Positions 35,218 through 46,558 of a DNA stretch of 64,000 nt are shown piece by piece (position 1 is the stretch's first letter; each line of letters starts with the position of its first letter). The position numbers and the translations under genes were made by a program. The DNA is from Helianthus annuus (taxonomy: Eukaryota; Streptophyta; Magnoliopsida; Asterales; Asteraceae): positions 143,369,845-143,433,844 of the forward strand of contig NC_035439.2 of the NCBI RefSeq assembly GCF_002127325.2. Reading direction: 5' to 3'. The notes beneath the pieces were generated by a model. It did not search any database. It worked only from the letters and a program-made list of their open reading frames with translations, and had not been told where the DNA came from.

Positions 35218-37665
35218 TCATTCAGATATAATTGAAATCTGCCCACTTGAAATGCTAATGCTACCATGACTATCATCACATAGTGTCAAAGCTCTTTCCA
35301 AATTAGCAACAATATCAGTCATTGTTGGTCTATCTCTACCTTCCAAGTTCACACAATGTATCGCGGTGTAAGCCATCAGCTCGACAGCCTCCGACTCAGC
35401 CTCATTCGCCTCGGGTGGCCTTACCCGCTTATCGAGTATCTTTGCCAATTCGCCGGATACGATTGTTGGTATCGCATAGTCCACTAGACTTATGGGTGTA
35501 CCACCGTTACCATTACCATTACCAGTACCATCATCATTACTTTTAAATATCGCTCTTTTGCCGGTCAAGAGCTCTAGCATGACGACTCCAAGACCGTAGA
35601 CATCACTTTTGGCGGTGACTACGTTTAATCCGTAGTATTCGGGATCAATGTAGCCGACTGTCCCGGCTGCCTTAGTCGGTCTTTGCTCCGAATCGGATTC
35701 CGGGCCCATTAAAGATAGCCCGAAATCCGAAACTCTAGCAACCCAATTCGCGTCGAGTAAGATGTTAGATGACTTGATGTCTCGGTGAATTATAGGTGGG
35801 ACCGCGTAGTTATGAAGGTATTCGATTCCTCTAGCGGCGTCCAACGCAATCTTGATACGCATTTTCCAAGAATTTAACAAGCTACTATTCTGTTCGACGT
35901 TTTTCTTGTCGTGTAAATGATCAAACAAAGCTCCGTTTTTCATGTACTCGTAAACCAAAAGCTTTTCTTCGCGCTCTTCACAATACCCGACGAGTCTAAC
36001 CAAGTGCTTGTGATGTAGCCGCGATAAGAAAGCGAGTTCCGAATCAAACGCGCTTTCTTTCTCTTGAAACTTTTTCGCTTTTTGACACATTTCTCCTCGT
36101 TTAATAGCGACTTCACGCCCATCTAACAACTTGCCTTTATACACGACGCCAAAACTCCCTGAACCGATTTTATTCTCAAGAGAGAAATTATCCGTCGCTA
36201 ATGCCAAGTCAGCGAAAGTAAACTCTTCTTCGCGATCCGCGTGTTTTGAAGACGTTCCACTTCTTTGCCTTCTGAAAGCCCGTGACGCTTGTCGCCTGAT
36301 CGTAGAAGATCTCGAAACTTGACTACTGTTGTTTGAAAGTTGAGGACCATTGTGATTAGTACTAGTGATTGTGGGCTGAACAGAATTGTGTATCTTTTTA
36401 TTCCCACAACATATACCAGTCCACAAACAATAGATTATAGTACAAATACCCGCGAATGTCCCGATTGATCCAACTATTGCGAAAGCCAGTAACCCCCTTC
36501 TTAACGGTCTTGAAGGCGAAGACCGAGGTACATTACCACCTCCAGTTGGCGGCGATGGTGGTGGCGATGGCGGCGCTAGACTAGCTAAATTACAAGGCAT
36601 ACATATTGATCCGGACCCAGAACAAAGAGTATCCGACTGAGCGTATATACCACAACCACAAGCTGGTGGTCCGGATCGAACACATGGTCCTGGAAGAACA
36701 CTTCCCAACGGAAGTCCGAATTCTGATGGATACAAACCATTTCTAACCCAACCATCCCCCCAACAGATAACCGAAAGGTTATTACTAGTCAATCCACAAG
36801 TAAAATCCGATCCAGCCACAATCGACTCGAACGAAACACCAACAACATAATCACTAACATTTACATTCCCCCCTCCACCTCCCCAACAAACTACAGTCTT
36901 ATTCAACATTCTTAACCCACATGTATGATTCAAACCAAGAGCAAGAGCCGAAAACTCGAACGCTTCATGATCGGGTACATCGATCTGCCCGTGATCATTC
37001 GCACCTCTACATATCACAAAACCGGTCGAATTCACACCGCACACATGACCACCTCCCACAAACACATTCAACATACTAAAACTATCAAATTCAACTTGTA
37101 ATTGTATTGTATTCGTATTCGCGAGTTGCGAATTGCTTCCAAAACATATTATTCCACTAGTATTATCCACCGGAACGCCACAACTTAACCCTAGACCGGA
37201 TGAAACCGATCGAATTCGAATGTTTCGAGTGGTAAACTCTTCACCATCCCTCCAACAATTAACGGTTCCTTGACTGGTATTAGTAACAGCACATATTTGA
37301 CTATCACCAACGGCTAAATCGGTTAAAATAACCGTTTCGTTATAATATAACCGCTTTGGTGTCAAATTAGGGTTCCAACAGATGAGAGTTGAACCGCCGG
37401 ACCGGATGCCGCAGAAGACGTCACGGCCGCCGGCGATTGAGTCGAACGAGATGTTGGAGAATACGTCGGAGACTTGGCCGTTGCGCCAGCATTGGATGTG
37501 TTGACTTGGTTGACCGGCGGTGATGCCGCAGATGGTGATGGTGGAGCCGTAGCTTACGGCGATTGTGGTGGCGGAGCCGCTGAGAGTGTGGATGGTTTGG
37601 ATGGAGGAGAGGATGGCGATGGCGTATGTGATGATGACGGTGACGCCGGTGGTTGATGACATCAT
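35218..37665 (-). CDS. CCR4: CCR4-like receptor-like serine/threonine kinase (CRINKLY4-related)
   Basis: Single open frame of 815 residues, no intron. Residues 1-29 form a signal peptide. About 30-335 is an RCC1-like beta-propeller ectodomain: seven repeats with paired Cys and CW motifs (ICWNP, NCWRD, VCWGG, ICWGD), many N-glycosylation sites. A Cys-rich stalk (CGCGIYAQSDTLC) and a Pro-rich linker follow; 392-414 is the membrane helix. The kinase domain (about 495-792) is intact: P-loop GSGSFG (501-506), VAIK Lys522, HRDIKSSN (627-634), DFG (647-649), GTVGYIDPEY (668-677). The lack of an intron and the stalk pattern fit CCR3/CCR4 as I recall them. Family role: surface receptor kinases related to CRINKLY4 in epidermal and meristem signalling; the ligand for this one cannot be inferred. 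A Gly/Asn-rich insert (GTGNGNGNGG, 713-722) and Ser-rich juxtamembrane segment make it slightly long. CCR3 remains an alternative name. Confidence 0.85.
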   Translation of the reverse strand: MMSSTTGVTVIITYAIAILSSIQTIHTLSGSATTIAVSYGSTITICGITAGQPSQHIQCWRNGQVSDVFSNISFDSIAGGRDVFCGIRSGGSTLICWNPNLTPKRLYYNETVILTDLAVGDSQICAVTNTSQGTVNCWRDGEEFTTRNIRIRSVSSGLGLSCGVPVDNTSGIICFGSNSQLANTNTIQLQVEFDSFSMLNVFVGGGHVCGVNSTGFVICRGANDHGQIDVPDHEAFEFSALALGLNHTCGLRMLNKTVVCWGGGGGNVNVSDYVVGVSFESIVAGSDFTCGLTSNNLSVICWGDGWVRNGLYPSEFGLPLGSVLPGPCVRSGPPACGCGIYAQSDTLCSGSGSICMPCNLASLAPPSPPPSPPTGGGNVPRSSPSRPLRRGLLAFAIVGSIGTFAGICTIIYCLWTGICCGNKKIHNSVQPTITSTNHNGPQLSNNSSQVSRSSTIRRQASRAFRRQRSGTSSKHADREEEFTFADLALATDNFSLENKIGSGSFGVVYKGKLLDGREVAIKRGEMCQKAKKFQEKESAFDSELAFLSRLHHKHLVRLVGYCEEREEKLLVYEYMKNGALFDHLHDKKNVEQNSSLLNSWKMRIKIALDAARGIEYLHNYAVPPIIHRDIKSSNILLDANWVARVSDFGLSLMGPESDSEQRPTKAAGTVGYIDPEYYGLNVVTAKSDVYGLGVVMLELLTGKRAIFKSNDDGTGNGNGNGGTPISLVDYAIPTIVSGELAKILDKRVRPPEANEAESEAVELMAYTAIHCVNLEGRDRPTMTDIVANLERALTLCDDSHGSISISSGQISIISE

Positions 37666-37799
37666 TTGAAGATGTGGTGGTGGTTACCGGTGGTGTTTTG
37701 CATCGGTTTGTTTGACCGGAAAATGAAAGAATATTATTGTTTTGGATGAAATGAATTTGTTTTTTTTTTTAAAGAAAATGTGTTAACAGTGAAGACTGA

Positions 37800-37818
37800 G
37801 AATGTATATAGAGTAGGG
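37800..37818 (-). promoter_or_regulatory. Candidate TATA box of the CCR4-like gene
   Basis: Minus strand CTCTATATACATT about 140 bp upstream of the start codon. Position and sequence fit a plant TATA box; no other promoter element was identified. Confidence 0.4.
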
Positions 37819-38365
37819 TGATGCTAGATTTACGTTGAGGTATGACTGCATGACACGTGTCAGGAGTTACCGGAGTGAAGCTTCGTTTACACGTATGCAA
37901 ACACTTTAGTCATAGTTTAGAACTTAGAAACCTTTGACCATTGACCTTGTTGGAAAATTACAAAAATAGATATGGATTGTTACGATGGTTTGCATCTCGT
38001 TTTTTGTCGTTAAAAAAAAAAAAAAAAACTTTAGTTGAAGAGTTAACGAAAAATTTATATCATCTTGGTTTTAAAGGAGTCCCAGCCGGCTCGTAAAAAG
38101 TGAGAGCTTAGCTGTGTTAGTCATCTAAAAAAAGTGTAGCTTAGCCGTCTAAATCATATGGTCGTGTCAAGCGTCTCGCAAAACTGTAGGCTTACCATCT
38201 CATAGCCATATAGCAAAAAGTGTAGGCTAAATACTGATGGTCTGTCTAAAAGTGTAGGTTAAATTCTAGGCGTATTAGCTGGTAGTGAAGTTGTGATAGC
38301 TTTTGATTGGTGGGAATGATGGATTGATGGTGATGGGTGAATAGGTTGTTTATATTGGAAAGTTA
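37819..38365. other. Upstream region with degenerate AAAAGTGTAGGCTTA repeats
   Basis: 38093-38275 repeats the words AAAAGTG(T/A)(G/A)G(C)TTA and ATATGGTCGTGTC-like spacers about five times with strong divergence. No gene seen. Confidence 0.4.
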
Positions 38366-38717
38366 GACCATGCGGTGTGGGGGTCGGCACCCCCCCCCAT
38401 CTTGGCTCGTCCTCGGCGTCCCACACCGCCCCCTGGGCTGCGTCGCGTCTCCAGCGACGGAAGGAAGACGGAGGCGACGAGGCATGTTGATTGGCTGATG
38501 GCTGATGGTGGGGACCACATAGAGAGAGATAGAGAGAGTTTTTTTTTTTTTTTTTGTTTTTGTTTTAATTATTTATTATATATTAGTTTTTTATTAAGTT
38601 TGAGTAGTCTCCCACACCCTTGGATAGTCCCCTTTGGGTAGTCCTTTATCGAACGTAACATGGCACCTACGTGGCGGATAGTCCCCAAAGGGACTACCCA
38701 AACCACACCCAATGGTC
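38366..38717. mobile_element. Tourist-like MITE with TTA duplication
   Basis: Terminal repeats GACCATGCGGTGTGG / CCACACCCAATGGTC, flanked by TTA (38363-38365 and 38718-38720). 352 bp. Carries the same CACCTACGTGGCGGAT internal block as the copy at 6202. Inside is a (GA)n/T tract at 38521-38556. Confidence 0.8.
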
Positions 38718-38800
38718 TTATTTTTAAACAATATCTATTTTCGTAATTTTCTTGACATATTTTATGTTTTTTTTTCCTTTTTTTCGGAAAAGCGATTAAT

Positions 38801-38971
38801 TTTTTTTTTGAACGGTAAATTTGGATCACTAACGGACAACTGGAGTATCATCGTGCCACCAGCAGAACCACCCGATCATATCCATCTCCACTAGGCAATG
38901 ATGCATATACACCAATTCAGGAGGAAGCCTTATCCCATCACCAAGATACCAGTAGGCTATAATGCCATGGG
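38801..38971 (-). mobile_element. Young tRNA-derived SINE, 171 bp
   Basis: Flanked by a perfect 17-bp duplication TCGGAAAAGCGATTAAT (38784-38800 and 38972-38988). Minus strand carries an A box TAGCCTACTGGTATC and the same body as 34254-34529, ending TTTACCGTTCAAAAAAAAA. The B-box segment is deleted relative to that copy. Confidence 0.88.
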
Positions 38972-39086
38972 TCGGAAAAGCGATTAATAAAAAATTATTT
39001 TTAAAGGGTTCTTAAAACTAACGTAATATATTTGCACGTTTCATTGCACAATATGCTAACTGACAATAATATATTTGCACGTTTTA

Positions 39087-39560
39087 TTACACAAAAGCTA
39101 ACTGAATAATAAAACGAATGTAAATAAATAATTGTATTATAGTATTGTATTCTGTCTTGTTATCATTCATTTTTCTAATGTTTTCGAGAAGAATTTGAAC
39201 TTGACTAGGAAAATTACGAATTAGCCATTGGAGCTTGTCTTCATAATCCAAAATTTCTATGTTTGAAGCTTCTAAGAATGTTCCTGGTTGATAGATATTA
39301 ACCACGTTAACGGATCCAAGATTTTCGTTTACCGGATTCACTTTTTTAGATGCTTGAATTTCGGTCAACTCAATATTACAATTTCTAAATCGGGTCGAGT
39401 TTATCATCTTTTGTTTCAATGATACTTCTTGGCATTCCTATCCCAGATAACCAAGGATGTGTCGTGCCAGATTCATTGTCAATATGAGGTTCATCTCGTC
39501 CACTAAGTGTGGACTTATATCACATACTGGGAGGTATCTCCTTCAACATCATATCTAAAG
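39087..39560 (-). pseudogene. Possible gene relic of unknown family
   Basis: A 110-codon frame (39087-39419) contains a plausible globular stretch (YEDKLQWLIRNFPSQVQILL). A different frame just upstream (about 39420-39525) reads GRDEPHIDNESGTTHPWL before a stop, so if both derive from one gene a frameshift separates them. I do not recognise the family. Confidence 0.25.
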
Positions 39561-39954
39561 GCAACAAAAAGTAATGGTTACTTTTCTATAAAGTGTTGGT
39601 GCATATAAAGTTGAATAAGCAGTTATTAGATCATGACAAATACCGTGCTAAACAAACAAATGGCGATATGTAGAACTAGTTGGTTGCTGCTTATGTAACT
39701 TATATGTCTAAAAAAATACCCGACTATTGAACATGCTTTAATATATCTCAAGGATTGTTGGTATGAGCATCAAGTGAATTAGATATAAAATGAACAGAAA
39801 TGGAATTGTATCAACATATACATTTTGCTTATTACAATGCAACAATAATAGAATATATCGAGACAATAAGTCTGAAATTAGTAAAGCTAATTTTATCAAA
39901 TCATTTTTAGCAGATTTGAGGAAAAATAAAAAGGTTTCAAAACTCGTTATATAG

Positions 39955-40212
39955 TTGGGGACCGGCCTAGGCCCGGCGGGCTCCGGCGTCGTGCCAACAC
40001 ACCGCCCCCTAGGGCCGGCCCCGTCGTCTCCGGCTTGCCTCCGACGCCCAAGACGGGCCTCTCTCTTCTTCTTTACACACACACACATATATATAGGCAC
40101 ATCTTCCACACCCTAGGTCCATCCTCTTTAGACTCATCCTCACACCCGCTTACGTGGTCGCCTACGTGACGAAGCATCCTTTAAGGACTACCCTTTTTCA
40201 CACCTCATAGTC
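39955..40212. mobile_element. Tourist-like fragment, right end only
   Basis: The right terminus CACACCTCATAGTC is followed by TAA (40213-40215) and carries the GCTTACGTGG..CTACGTGAC block of the family. The left part (GGGGACCGGCCTAGGCCC) is GC-rich and lacks a matching terminus. Confidence 0.45.
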
Positions 40213-40215
40213 TAA

Positions 40216-42500
40216 CCACGTGACTTGTGACATTCAGATGTTACTATATTTCTCACAAAATTCCTCATACCCTTTTCAGAGACCTCAAAATGTGAATAGC
40301 TACACCTGTAGTAAGCAAACATAATCAAACGATGGCAAAAAGAATTTTTTAAATGTTCATATTTACCGGAGGTGGAGTGAAGACAACTGAAAATATATTT
40401 TTTTAATTTTTTAAATGTTATTTATGAGATTTATTACATACGCTTGTTGTATCAACACTCACATATTTATTTTATTAGTAATTAATATTAATATTATGTT
40501 ATTTTAATAACATCTATACCCTTGTTGTTGAAAATAAGTAGTCTTTTACTATGTAAAAATTAATAGAACCACGTTATATGTAAGAAAAAAAAAAAGAACA
40601 TATCTAACTATATATAGAACTCGGTTTTCTACTTAACATGAATATGCTTTACAACTCCTTTTATAAGCCAAACATATTATATTAAGATTGGTGTATGCTA
40701 TACATTACAATGGAAGTAAGAAAATGATAATATTTTGAAATTCACATATCCGTGTTTTATACTAGTGGATATATATGTTATAAACCACTATAATGGAACT
40801 AAGGCACCGAAAGAAAAACATATCCAAACTTACTGTTTGTGAATGATATTTATTAATGGTCTAATAAAATTTTTTGATATTTATTAATGATCTAATAAAA
40901 TTTCTATTTATCTTCACAAGTCTATGTATTAATTTATTAATGATTTAATACAATTTTTATTTATCTTCACAAGTATATATATTAAAACACATAGAAACAT
41001 GTTTTTTAATAGTATGCTCCATTTTTTTCTATATTTTAATTGTTTTATCTTTTTATTTATACTTTGTATTTTTGTTGGTTTACCAAGTTCCAAAACTTTT
41101 AAACGAATATCATTTTAATTTTAAATATTATAATTCAAAATATGCACTTCTTGAATCAGGCTGACTAATGGTCCACAATATGCAACTACACCCTGTTTTG
41201 GTTGGTTTTTGTTTTATTATATTTGAATTCATTATTATATGTAACAATTTCATTAAAGTTAAGGGTAAATAATGAGATTATTGATGAAAAATTCATCTTT
41301 TTAACGCAAATATTTTTAACTTCATAAATTCTTTACAGTTTACACTCACCCAACATCCTAATTACTCCAGAAACTTCAAAATCATTTTCGTTACTGGGTG
41401 GCCAAATCATTAAAAGCGTTTCCTTTATAATTTTTGTGTATTTTGACTTTCAAAACTTTGAATTTTTAAATATATATTTTGCACTAATTTTTTTCTCATA
41501 AAAGCCCATATGTTGTGTGCCTGAAGCAAATAACTTTATTGCAATAATGCAATATATAGAATAATAATAAATTAAGGGTTGTATCCACATATAAAATAAT
41601 AAAGGTTGGTTTATATTAGAAAACAAATTACATAAAGAAGTTTATAAAAATTTCATTTGAAAATACATATTATAGCTGATCATTTTATGTCTAAAATATG
41701 ACATGTATGAACAAACATTTTGATTGATTGAGTTTATAATAAAATGAAATGTTCATATCTTACAGTGATTTCGAGAGAAGAAAAATTAGTTTTGTTTAAT
41801 TTTATTTTTTTAGATATATCAGAGAACTTTATAGAAAAATAAATGGATAAAAAGTACTTAATGTAATAAAGTTGTATAATGTTGTAAAATTTCTTTCCAA
41901 TATTTTATTAGAACATCCTATGTCTCCCCCTTTCTCACGCGTGAAGATGATTTGGAGTCATGGCCACGCCAGTTATGGACGTGGCTTTTCTCATGAGGTT
42001 ACCCCCTTTCCAAAGGCTGTGTGAAACAATGATGATGGATTAGGAAGAAAATATATAGAGTGTGAAACTATATCCTCGATTGTGTGATGTGGTGTAAAAA
42101 CTGACGTGACATTGAGACGACAATTTTTTATATGTGAAAAATGATGACTCACCTGATGACATTATGGAGTTAAAAAACGTCTTTCAAATTGAACAATCAA
42201 CTTGTTATTCTTAAAACTAGGTTATTGCATTAACATCAAATGCTTTATTTTTATTGTGTTGTTGTTGTTAAACAAGCACAGCAAATAATTAAATAATTAA
42301 GATATATAAAATGCTACAATGTCTTGCAAGACAGGTGCTAGACAAAGCATGTTACATACATACAAATATACATATACTTTTCCTTCATACCATCATTGTT
42401 ATAGCACATGAAATGCATAGAATGTTGGGCACAAAAGCTATTATATTGATTATAAAAAAAACTAAGGCTACTCTTTGAACTTTACAAGTTTATATTATAA
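40216..42500. other. AT-rich intergenic DNA
   Basis: No gene, RNA or clear element. A short direct repeat (ATTTATCTTCACAAGT) occurs near 40908 and 40962. Confidence 0.4.
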
Positions 42501-43800
42501 CTAGGTGTTGCGCCGTCCGCGTTGCGGGGCACGAAGTCAAATATTTCTCTTTCATATACGTCTGTGTTTTGGTTAGTTGTACATACTACTCATAACACGA
42601 TCTTAAAAAACATTACATCGAGAAAACCAATTAAAACAAAACACTATCAATACTTTTGCTAAAAAAAAAAAAACTAAAACGATGGAAAGACTATAATTTT
42701 TAATTGGGGCAAAATTGTAATTTTTCAGGACAATTGAGCGTGTGCCACGCAACCGCCTGACACGAATAAAGATTACACCGAGTCAATAATTAAAACAAAA
42801 CACTACCATAGATTTGTCACAAAAAAAAAAAAAAAAAAACTAAAACGAAAGCAAGACTGTAATTTTACACTAGGGGCAAAATCGTAATTTGACGGAAAAA
42901 AAAAACAAACACAATGGCAAACCTGTAAATTTGAAACCTAGGACAAAATCGTAATTAGAATGGAAGAAAAAACAAAACCAATGGCAAAACTATAAATTTA
43001 AACGGGGCAAAATCGTAATTTGGTTGGACCAATGGGGAAGTGCCGGGCAGCTGTGGGAACCAAATCGTAACTTTTGAAATGGGAACAAAATCATAATTTT
43101 GAACAACGGGCAAAATCGTAATTACATTTTGATCTGGGTGCGAAATCATAATTTTAAACTGAGGGCAAAATCATAATTTTGAGCTATGGGGGAAAACATA
43201 ATTTTATTTTGAACTATCGGCAAAAACGTAATTTTGAGCTGAGGGCAAAATCGTAATTTTGAGCTAGGGGAAAACATAATTTTATTTTTAGCTGGGGGCA
43301 AAAATGTGATTTTAAACGGAGGGCGAAACCGTAATTTTAAACTGGGAATAAAATTAAAAATGAGTTTTTGACCTGAGGGTGAAATCGTAATTTTGAGTCA
43401 GGGGCAAAAATATAAATTTATTTTTAACTGTGGGTAAAAACGTAATTTTAATTTTAAATAAAGTCCAAAATTGTAAATTTAAACTGGAATAAAATTAAAT
43501 TAAAAATGTGTTGGTCCAACAGGGAAGTGCCAGGCAAGCTGCCTGACACTATTCCCTCAACTTGAAAATGTATATGTATAAATTTATTTTAAACTGTGGG
43601 CAAAAACGTAATTTTAAATAAATGCCAAAATCGTAAATTTGTACTGGGAATAAAATCAAAATCGTAAATTTAAACTGGAAATAAAATTAAATTAAAAATG
43701 CGTTGGTCTAATAGCGAAGTGCCAGACAAAGCTGTCTGGCACTATTCCCTTCTTGAAAATGTATATGTAGCTTGCCTGGCATTATTCCCTTAAGTTGAAA
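42501..43800 (-). mobile_element. Helitron (3' end) with AAAATCGTAATTTT minisatellite
   Basis: Minus strand ends with the hairpin CCGCAACGCGG, a short spacer and CTAG at 42501-42504 next to host A/T, a Helitron 3' end. The interior (about 42700-43700) holds over a dozen diverged units of GGGCAAAATCGTAATTTTGA, broken by GAAGTGCC(A/G)GGCA blocks. The 5' end is not clear. Confidence 0.6.
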
Positions 43801-43927
43801 ATGTATATGTAGTAAATATCGTATAGTGTTTATGTATGGAAACTTAAACTTTCTTCTATTTATCAACGTTGTAATAAATTGTCATATTATTTTCTGATGT
43901 AAAACCCTTATAATTATACATTACTTA

Positions 43928-44241
43928 GGCTATAGGGTGTGGTCATGACCCTCATGACCACCATGACCCTCCATGTTAGTGTCATGTAACTAATCTTTAA
44001 TCCACCATCCAAAACCACTACCCTAAGGGTATGGTCATGACCCAAACCATTAGCCCCTTATTTATTATCTTTGTCTAAACAAAAAGAAAATGATTTGTTG
44101 AAAAATGGAAAGGAGGACCATGGTTGCCATGGTTTAATCCATGCAAACCATGGTGGATCAATCAAGGGGGTGGTGTAGCCTTCCATTCATGTTCCTAGGT
44201 GGCAAATCATGTCCCAACCATGATCCCCACACCCTATAGCC
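43928..44241. mobile_element. Tourist-like MITE with perfect ends
   Basis: Terminal repeats GGCTATAGGGTGTGG / CCACACCCTATAGCC are exact inverse copies, flanked by TTA (43925-43927 and 44242-44244). 314 bp. Confidence 0.88.
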
Positions 44242-44285
44242 TTATAATTAATGTAAAAAAACGTCTAGATCAATAATTAATTATT

Positions 44286-44898
44286 GAGAAATTTACGAAA
44301 ATAGCCAAGAATAAGTTTGACTTACCAAAATGGCCACCTCATGCGTCGGTGGAGCAGGGCATCACTGATTACGAGAGAGCTTATGCGTCTGCAAGGCTGA
44401 TTCATACGTCCGCCAATATACAAGTGACACGTGTCTCAATGACATCCATGCTTCCCATGCGTCCGTGACTCATAAAATTTACTTTTAGCGAGATTTGAGG
44501 CATCCCATGCGTCCGTGACTCATCCCATGCGTCCGTGACTCATCCCATCATCCCATGCGTCCGTGACTTATCCCATCATCCCATGCGTCCGTGACTCATC
44601 CTATTATCCCATGCGTCTGTGACTCATCCCATGCGTTGCCGCCTCATCCCATGCGTCCGTGACTCATCCTATGCATCCCATTGAGACATGTGTCACTTCT
44701 ATATTTAAGGACTCATGGGATGAGTCGGCAACGAATGAGATGAGTCACGGAAGCATGGGATGAGTCACGGACACGTGTCACTTCTATATTTAAGGACACA
44801 TAAGCTCTTTTGTAATCAGTGATGTCCTGCTCCACCGACACATAAAGTAGCCATTTTGATAAGTCAAACTTGTTCTTGGCTATTTTCGTAAATTTCTC
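44286..44898. mobile_element. Mutator-like fold-back element with internal tandem repeats
   Basis: Arms of about 110 bp: GAGAAATTTACGAAAATAGC... and its complement. Flanks TTAATTATT (44277-44285) and TAACTTATT (44899-44907) agree at 7 of 9. The interior has about eight copies of a 20-bp unit CATCCCATGCGTCCGTGACT (44500-44680). Confidence 0.72.
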
Positions 44899-45660
44899 TA
44901 ACTTATTTTTTTTAGCGAACATAGGATGTTACCAATAACAAGTTTTTTAAATGATAGTTGTTTCACTCTCTAATTTATTAAATATTGGGCAATCTAAACG
45001 CAACACTCTCAGCCATTGGAAGATTATCAAGTTTTTTTCCGATATTAAGGTAACTAATTTATATAAATAAAACACATTATTGGGTTATTTGTTATAATTC
45101 CAGATGATTTAAGTTCTAACCTTTACTACAATGTGATCAAACGTGATCAATAAACTCTTTATTTAGGCGAAAACGAGTCAGATTTATTAGGTTTGTCACT
45201 GTGTCAATGTGTGTGTTCGTGCATGTATTAAAAGACAGACTTAGACTTAGAAGAAAGAAAAATAACATGGGAGTGATAATGGTGTTGGGGTGTTAGGAAG
45301 ATTAGGTATATAAATGGATTGTAAAATACGTTTTAGTTAAAACTTAAGAGAAATAAACTAATATTAATATTTAAGGTCCCACATGAGACATGACAGTACC
45401 ACTACTTATGTAGCTCAAAAGGTGTTGCAGTTCAGCATTTGAATTTGGACTTTTTGGTTTGGTGGAATGTTGGGTTGTGGGTTGAGTCTATGTCATGCTT
45501 TTAGGCTTCACAATCCTCCATTGTCGTCCCCAACTTTCCATTAAATAAACCTGCATCTACCTGCTAAAGTTTCTTTTTGTCACCTTTTGTTACATGACTT
45601 TTAATCGTATTATATAAGTTTCTAGTCTAAGGTATTCTACATCATCCTTTATATTGGTCC
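44899..45660. other. Intergenic DNA, nothing recognised
   Basis: AT-rich with no open frame of interest and no inverted or tandem repeat that I could see. Confidence 0.4.
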
Positions 45661-45975
45661 GATATCTATACCGGTAGAGAGGCTTGGATTATTCAATGAA
45701 GACCCAAGTTTAATCATCACTTGTGTCACTTTGGTGGATTAGATAATGTGTCAGGCTCTATCCTGAGCCCACCCGGGTTTTTGTCCCATCATGTGTTACG
45801 CTAGAGAGTTTTGTTCTTGTGGTGACACGTCGACTGTCAAGTGGCAACCCCCGGTATGGTTTCCCAGGGGAACGCCCATGCCAAACTCTGAAGCGAGCAT
45901 GAGCCCCGTTAAGACAACATAGTCTGGCCGGAGTGAGACAACGAGACTCTCCAATTTGGAGGATGCGATAGCCTA
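45661..45975 (+). mobile_element. tRNA-derived SINE (family X), diverged copy
   Basis: The body TGTTACGCTAGAGAG...CTTGTGGTGACACG...GTCAAGTGGCAACC matches the minus-strand element at 7620-7908. The head (GGTAGAGAGGCTTGG, AGTTTAATCATC) is a decayed A/B-box region. Ends approximate. Confidence 0.6.
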
Positions 45976-46448
45976 ATACAAGAAAGTCGTCGTTCCAAAA
46001 GAAAATCAATACAGGTATATATGTATATGTATATGTCTACTAGTATAAAAAGCCTTTAAGAGATGCTCCACAATAGTGGTGGACCTACATACAATAGTGG
46101 TGGACAACAAGTGTGGGCAGCAAACCCATAAAAAAATTAGTGTAATTTTTAGGTAAAATTCTCGTTCGTCCCTTAAAAGTTCAATTAAGCCTTTGGTTGC
46201 ATCTATCAGAAAATATTTCATGGGTCATCACTACTCCGTAAATAGCTAGCATGGTATGGCGGAGGGGCGCTATTGATGGAGTTTTTACTGAGGTGGATGG
46301 GCAATGGCGCCTCACACCCTGCACAACTTTATAAATAGTTGATCAGTAGTATTATACAATAATTTACGACGTTTTCGTTATTCAATGTGATTTAAACAAT
46401 AGAGCTAATAACTTAATCTAATTTGAGAAGGGCAAAATAAAGTGGAAA

Positions 46449-46530
46449 AAAAAAGACAAAAAGAAGGCTTGAACCGGCGCCTTTTATCAAGAAAGACTAC
46501 ATACCAACTACTTTACCAAATGCCAATACA
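46449..46530 (-). other. tRNA-like A/B-box sequence
   Basis: Minus strand TTGGTAAAGTAGTTGG and GGCGCCGGTTCAAGCC look like pol III A and B boxes about 45 bp apart. No cloverleaf; likely a SINE head or decayed tRNA. Confidence 0.35.
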
Positions 46531-46558
46531 GATCTAATTAGGAAAAAACAAGTATATA

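Noticed and set aside
39738..40109. 123-residue minus frame
   Set aside because: Its GC-rich part is the Tourist-like fragment and the rest AT-rich noise.
44500..44680. CRISPR-like array
   Set aside because: 20-bp units are contiguous with no unique spacers, inside a eukaryotic fold-back element.
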